From assembly GCA_964657795.1 (NCBI GenBank), contig CAZZWS010000004.1, positions 1 to 45,515 of the forward strand: a stretch of DNA of 45,515 bases, read 5' to 3'. How positions within the stretch are numbered: the stretch's first letter is position 1; each line of letters starts with the position of its first letter. The position numbers were made by a program, and so were the translations under genes. The DNA is from CAHJXF01 sp964657795. GTDB taxonomy: Bacteria > Pseudomonadota > Gammaproteobacteria > Burkholderiales > Burkholderiaceae_D. The notes under the pieces are model-generated. The model was given only the letters and a program-made list of their open reading frames with translations, was not told the origin of the DNA and made no database searches. Shown here in pieces: positions 41,897 to 45,515 of the stretch.

Positions 41897-42497
41897 GTTC
41901 ACGTCCTCTTTTCAGGATGAAGCCGTTGAGAATCTGCAGATGGCGCAACGTTCGCGCTTCGATGTCTTCGGGTGCCGGATCGTCGCTGGCGGAAAGCATG
42001 GAGTCGATGTCGAGCAAGTCGTCGCGATCGTCGCCCTCGAATGTCGTTTCGGTGTCTTCGTCCGTGATGTCGACGTACCACCTGAAATAGGCATCGGCCG
42101 CTGCGATGAACGGGCGGGCCCCCTGTGCGTCGAGAAAATCGTCGACCGTACCGTCGTCGTCGAATCGACCGTTTGGTGGCGGCTCGTACACGCCCCGCGC
42201 ATAGCTCCCCGCCCCACTCGCCGTGATCGTTCGACCCAGCGGGAACAGGCGGCACACCAGAGGGCGGTCGGTGTGCACCGAGCAACCGGTCTGGGCGTCG
42301 AAGAACACGCAACGACCGTCGTCCCGTTGACGCAGATAGGCGCCCTCGTGCGTGTGGGCGTCTCGAAACTCGGACGTCGTCATGCCACGATGCCGCGCGA
42401 GACGGGCGATCTCGTAGGGGTTCAACTGGATCCGCTTGTCGCGGCAGCATTGGCCGCAACGCGTGCATTGGTACGAAAACGCGTCGGTGGCTTGCAT
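41880..42497 (-). CDS. YkgJ family cysteine cluster protein
   Basis: Protein of 205 residues. The N-terminal cluster YQCTRCGQCC and the following CVFFDAQTGCSVHTDRPLVC region with FPLG form the CxxCx(2-3)CC...C pattern of YkgJ/CxxCxxCC proteins, expected to hold zinc or an iron-sulfur cluster. The second half is acidic (TDEDTETTFEGDDRDDLLD) with a DAYFRWY helix and is not family-typical. Function is unknown. Start ATG 42497 is the closest to the cluster. It runs into the small exported protein gene, overlapping it by 17 bases. Confidence 0.85.
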   Translation of the reverse strand: MQATDAFSYQCTRCGQCCRDKRIQLNPYEIARLARHRGMTTSEFRDAHTHEGAYLRQRDDGRCVFFDAQTGCSVHTDRPLVCRLFPLGRTITASGAGSYARGVYEPPPNGRFDDDGTVDDFLDAQGARPFIAAADAYFRWYVDITDEDTETTFEGDDRDDLLDIDSMLSASDDPAPEDIEARTLRHLQILNGFILKRGREHDRIV

Positions 42498-42615
42498 GGC
42501 GTCGCGCTGCTTGGAACGGTCCGTCGAGCATACCCGGCACCATGGGCGGCAGCAACGATTCGTATCGCGTTGCGACCGTCGAGCGGCGTGCGTCCCGCTG
42601 ACGCGTGCGTCATCT

Positions 42616-44175
42616 TCAGGCGACGGCCATGTCGATGCTCTCGATCGCGATGGTCGACTTCCACGCCTTCGGTCCCGTCTCGTGCACCGATGTGCCGGCC
42701 GCATCGACGGCCACCGTGACCGGCATGTCGGTCACGTCGAACTCGTAGATCGCTTCCATGCCGAGGTCCGCGAAGCCCACGACCTTGGCCGTGCGGATCG
42801 CCTTCGACACGAGATAGGCCGCGCCGCCGACGGCCATCAGGTATGCGCTGCGATGCTTGCGGATCGCCTCGATCGCGACCGGCCCGCGCTCGGCCTTGCC
42901 GATCATCGCGATCAGGCCGGTCTCGGCCAGCATCATCTCGGTGAAGCCATCCATCCGGGTCGCGGTGGTCGGTCCCGCCGGGCCGACGGCCTCGTCGCGC
43001 ACCGGGTCGACCGGACCGACGTAATAGATCACGCGATTGGTGAAGTCCACCGGCAACGGCTCGCCCTTCGCGAGCATGTCGGCGATGCGCTTGTGCGCGG
43101 CGTCACGGCCGGTCAGCATCCTGCCGTTGAGCAGCAACGTGTCGCCGGGCTGCCAGCTCGCGACCTCTTCGGCCGTCAGCGTGTCGAGGTTCACGCGCTT
43201 CGATTTCTTCTCGTCCGGGGCCCACTGCACGTCGGGCCACTCGGACAGCGACGGCGGATCGAGGTAGGCGGGACCCGACCCGTCGAGCACGAAGTGCGCG
43301 TGGCGCGTGGCCGCGCAGTTGGGGATCATCGCGACCGGCTTCGACGCGGCGTGCGTGGCATGCATCGCGATCTTGATGTCGAGCACCGTGGTCAGGCCGC
43401 CGAGTCCCTGCGCGCCGATGCCGAGCGCGTTGACCTTCTCGAACAGCTCGATGCGCAGCGCTTCGGTCTTCGTCATCAAGACGCCCGCGGCTTTCTTCTC
43501 CAGCAACTCGTGCATGTCGATGTCGCCCATCAGCGACTCCTTGGCCATCGCCATCGCCTTCTCGGCCGTGCCGCCGATGCCGATGCCGAGCATGCCCGGC
43601 GGACACCAGCCGGCGCCCATCGTCGGCACCGTCTTCAGCACCCAGTCGACGATCGAGTCGGACGGATTCAGCATCACGAACTTGGACTTGTTCTCGGAGC
43701 CGCCCCCCTTGGCCGCGACCGTGATGTCGACCCGGTCGCCCGGCACGACCTCCATGCTGATGACGGCCGGCGTGTTGTCGCCGGTGTTCTTCCGGTCGAA
43801 CTGCGGGTCCGCGACGATCGACGCACGCAGCGTGTTGTCGGGATGCGCGTAGCCGCGCCGCACGCCTTCGTTGACGGCGTCGGCGATGCTGCAGTTGCTT
43901 CCATCATTCGAAGTGAAGCCTTCCCACCGCACGTCCATGCCGATCTTCATGAACACGTTGACGATGCCGGTGTCCTGACACAACGGTCGTTTGCCTTCGG
44001 CGCACATGCGGCTGTTCGTCAGGATCTGCGCGATGGCGTCCTTCGCCGCAGGGCTCTGCTCACGCTCGTACGCGCGCGACAGGTGGCGGATGTAGTCGAC
44101 CGGGTGGTAGTAGCTGATGAACTGGAGAGCGCCTGCGACGGAGTCGATGAGGTCGGCCTGCTTGATGATCGTCAT
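42616..44175 (-). CDS. fumA: Class I fumarate hydratase (Fe-S)
   Basis: Fumarase of 519 residues that interconverts fumarate and malate in the TCA cycle. The [4Fe-4S] cysteines are found at 66 (PLCQDTG), 191 (GWCPPGMLGIGIGGT) and 287 (NCAATRH). The C-terminal beta domain starts about residue 340 with VNLDTLTAEE and includes GPTTATRMDGF, which binds substrate. Domains are fused in one chain as in FumA/FumB rather than split as in two-subunit tartrate dehydratases. I use ATG 44175; the frame upstream is antisense to repeat sequence. L(+)-tartrate dehydratase activity cannot be excluded by sequence alone. Confidence 0.94.
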   Translation of the reverse strand: MTIIKQADLIDSVAGALQFISYYHPVDYIRHLSRAYEREQSPAAKDAIAQILTNSRMCAEGKRPLCQDTGIVNVFMKIGMDVRWEGFTSNDGSNCSIADAVNEGVRRGYAHPDNTLRASIVADPQFDRKNTGDNTPAVISMEVVPGDRVDITVAAKGGGSENKSKFVMLNPSDSIVDWVLKTVPTMGAGWCPPGMLGIGIGGTAEKAMAMAKESLMGDIDMHELLEKKAAGVLMTKTEALRIELFEKVNALGIGAQGLGGLTTVLDIKIAMHATHAASKPVAMIPNCAATRHAHFVLDGSGPAYLDPPSLSEWPDVQWAPDEKKSKRVNLDTLTAEEVASWQPGDTLLLNGRMLTGRDAAHKRIADMLAKGEPLPVDFTNRVIYYVGPVDPVRDEAVGPAGPTTATRMDGFTEMMLAETGLIAMIGKAERGPVAIEAIRKHRSAYLMAVGGAAYLVSKAIRTAKVVGFADLGMEAIYEFDVTDMPVTVAVDAAGTSVHETGPKAWKSTIAIESIDMAVA

Positions 44176-44204
44176 GTCGTCACTCGGTGGTTGGTCACGA
44201 AGCT

Positions 44205-44236
44205 CCCTCCCTTCACGGGGAGGGTTGGGGAGGGGA
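44205..44236. repeat. GC-rich palindromic repeat at the NTF2-like gene's 3' end
   Basis: CCCTCCC (44205-44211) faces GGGAGGG (44218-44224) with a TTCACG loop, and GGGGAGGGG continues to 44236. The pattern matches the widespread proteobacterial CCCTCCCC-GGGGAGGG dispersed repeat. It provides the last codons of the NTF2-like gene and lies 30 bases upstream of the fumarase start. Confidence 0.65.
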
Positions 44237-44620
44237 CGGTTCGGTCGAGATCCGGGTAGCGTGCGACCACACGACCTGCCAGCGGCCGCCACGGCGCTCG
44301 TAGCTGTCGATGTGCCAGCACGCCATTGCGGTTCTCGGATCGTCGATCGGCGGGAACTGCAGTTGCGCCCGGTACCGGATCAACGCGACCTCGCCCCGCA
44401 AACGGACTCCGATGGGACCGGGCTCCCAGGCGAGATAGTGAATGACCCTAGTGCGGATCGCATCGAAATATTCGTCTCGCGTCAGGCAACGACCCAGCGG
44501 CGTCATCAACTGGAAGTCGTCGGCGTGTAGTGGCAGCGCTGCCTCGAAGTCGGCGGCGACCAGTGCCGCCAGACGCCTGCGCTCGACATCACGGACTTCA
44601 TCGGCTTCGTAAGGCGTCAT
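44213..44620 (-). CDS. NTF2-like (DUF4440/SnoaL-type) protein
   Basis: Protein of 135 residues with the cystatin-like NTF2 fold. ERRRLAALVAADFEAALPLHADDFQLMTPLG is the typical helix-loop-strand opening, followed by the strand GVRLRGEVALIRYRAQL and CWHIDSYERRGGRWQVVWSHATR. Relatives bind small hydrophobic ligands, often without catalysis. The last ten residues (EPSPPQPSP) are encoded by the palindromic repeat at 44205-44236, so the original stop was probably near 44240. It is followed by fumarase, 37 bases away, and preceded by the UPF0114 gene. Confidence 0.85.
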   Translation of the reverse strand: MTPYEADEVRDVERRRLAALVAADFEAALPLHADDFQLMTPLGRCLTRDEYFDAIRTRVIHYLAWEPGPIGVRLRGEVALIRYRAQLQFPPIDDPRTAMACWHIDSYERRGGRWQVVWSHATRISTEPSPPQPSP

Positions 44621-44629
44621 GCGCGGCGA

Positions 44630-45262
44630 TCAGTGATTCGTCTCGCTCTTCTCGCCTTTGTAGACGATGCGTTCCGCATAGCCGATCGCGATGGCCGACA
44701 ACAGGAACGCGAGGTGGATGCCGGTCTGCCCGATCAGCGTCTTCGCGTCGTACTGCGACGCGTTGATGAAGGTCTTCAGCAGATGGATCGACGAGATGCC
44801 GATAATGGCCGTGCCGAGCTTGACCTTGAGCACCGACGCGTTGACGTGCGACAGCCATTCGGGCTGGTCGGGATGGTCGTCGAGATCGAGCCGCGCGACG
44901 AAGGTCTCGTAGCCGCCGATGATGACCATGATCAGCAGGTTGGAGATCATCACCACATCGACGAGGCCGAGCACGACCAGCATCACGGTCGCCTCGGACA
45001 ACGTCTTCGCTTCGGGCAATGTCGAACAGTCCACGCCGGCGGCCTGTACCGAACACGTGACCATCTGCACCGCGTGCAGGTCGCCGAACGCCGCCGACAG
45101 CAGATGGCTGAGCTCGACCCAGAACTGCCAGACATAGATGCCCTGCGCAGCGATCAGACCGACGTAGAGCGGCAACTGGAGCCAGCGCGAAGCGAAGACC
45201 ATCCGCGACGTGACGCGACGCGTGGTCGACGAAGTACGGGCGCTTCGACCGGAGGCTTGCAT
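44630..45262 (-). CDS. UPF0114 (YqhA-type) membrane protein
   Basis: Integral membrane protein of about 210 residues. Helices lie at RWLQLPLYVGLIAAQGIYVW, in the ATVMLVVLGLVDVVMISNLLIMVIIGGYETF stretch and near the C-terminus (TGIHLAFLLSAIAIGYAERI). SRWLQLPLYVGL, VARLDLDDHPDQPEWL and VNASVLKVKLG are family signatures. In this protein the loop after the first helix (ELSHLLSAAFGDLHAVQM) is longer than in E. coli YqhA. Function is unknown. Start is ATG 45262; ATG 45202, nearer to the first helix, is possible. It ends 9 bases before the NTF2-like gene's start. Confidence 0.88.
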   Translation of the reverse strand: MQASGRSARTSSTTRRVTSRMVFASRWLQLPLYVGLIAAQGIYVWQFWVELSHLLSAAFGDLHAVQMVTCSVQAAGVDCSTLPEAKTLSEATVMLVVLGLVDVVMISNLLIMVIIGGYETFVARLDLDDHPDQPEWLSHVNASVLKVKLGTAIIGISSIHLLKTFINASQYDAKTLIGQTGIHLAFLLSAIAIGYAERIVYKGEKSETNH

Positions 45263-45515
45263 GCGGGAAGGGGGCGCTCGGGGCGAGCCGGGGTGGACGG
45301 GACTGGATTTTACCGCGCCGCAAGATCGCGGTCGCGGCGGCGCCTGCCGTCGAGTTCGCGCATGACAACGACCCTTCGATCGATCGACGACCGCTTCGAC
45401 CTTCGGCCGGCGGCCCGCGCGTCGGCGGTCTCCCGTGCGCCATGCTGACAACGAGCCGCTTCATCGGCGCCTCGCGTTCGACGGGCTCGCCCCGCGCGCG
45501 AAGTGCGCGAAGTGC

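Noticed and set aside
42436..44259. A 607-codon plus-strand frame opposite fumarase
   Set aside because: Antisense shadow; the minus strand has all three cluster cysteines and fumarase motifs.
45263..45515. Coding sequence upstream of the UPF0114 gene
   Set aside because: The frames here have no start or motif I can support; a short direct repeat (GCGAAGTGC twice at the very end) is too small to interpret.

Overview
The window is a GC-rich (roughly two-thirds G+C), densely coded stretch of a Gram-negative chromosome. The order aspS-nudB-EEP phosphatase-clsB, a NudB with the betaproteobacterial Nudix spacing, a gltIJKL importer, a class I fumarase and a class A RNase P RNA together suggest a betaproteobacterium, probably of the Burkholderiales or a near relative. 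This is an inference from gene order and sequence character; no 16S rRNA gene is present. Most frames are packed with 1-4 bp overlaps or gaps, and there are no tRNAs, CRISPR arrays, complete insertion sequences or phage genes.

Layout. 0-4.7 kb: aspartyl-tRNA synthetase, dihydroneopterin-triphosphate pyrophosphatase, an EEP-fold phosphatase and cardiolipin synthase B. 4.7-16.7 kb: all four parts of the Lhr-Core/ligase repair cluster (MBL-fold exonuclease, ATP-dependent DNA ligase, Lhr-type helicase, PdeM phosphoesterase). Here they are interleaved with a GGDEF protein on the opposite strand, a DUF429 predicted nuclease lodged between ligase and helicase, an EamA exporter, a homoserine-dehydrogenase-like oxidoreductase with a SAF-like tail, and a GNAT; an HslR-type S4 protein follows. 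16.7-25.6 kb: small secreted, VOC and DUF1203 proteins, a TetR regulator with a clear palindromic operator beside an acyl-CoA dehydrogenase, an AhpD-like/PaaI-thioesterase pair, a 2-Cys OhrR regulator with an exported catalase-like peroxidase, enoyl-CoA hydratase, a methyltransferase and a YciA-type thioesterase.

25.7-29.2 kb: an Atm1/HMT1-type ABC exporter, then a decayed patch with a frameshifted small gene, a secreted protein whose frame runs on across the opposite strand, and a YefM-YoeB toxin-antitoxin pair with its TGTACA operator. 29.3-32.5 kb: GltIJKL-type glutamate/aspartate importer, with an intrinsic terminator between binding protein and permeases. 32.5-38.8 kb: two exported proteins of unknown function, an NnrU-like membrane protein, glycerate 2-kinase, dihydroorotase and a ThDP-dependent enzyme. 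38.9-39.3 kb: rnpB. 39.3-45.5 kb: REP-like inverted repeats, a CYTH protein, a membrane-anchored FKBP, an HTH/PIN toxin-antitoxin pair, a YkgJ cysteine-cluster protein with a small secreted partner, fumarase, an NTF2-like protein whose tail is written by a repeat, and a UPF0114 membrane protein.

The strongest lead for something new is the DUF429 protein welded between the ligase and Lhr-type helicase genes (4-bp overlap on one side, 4-bp gap on the other). Its conserved acidic residues fit an RNase H-like fold, so it is a candidate extra nuclease of this repair pathway.
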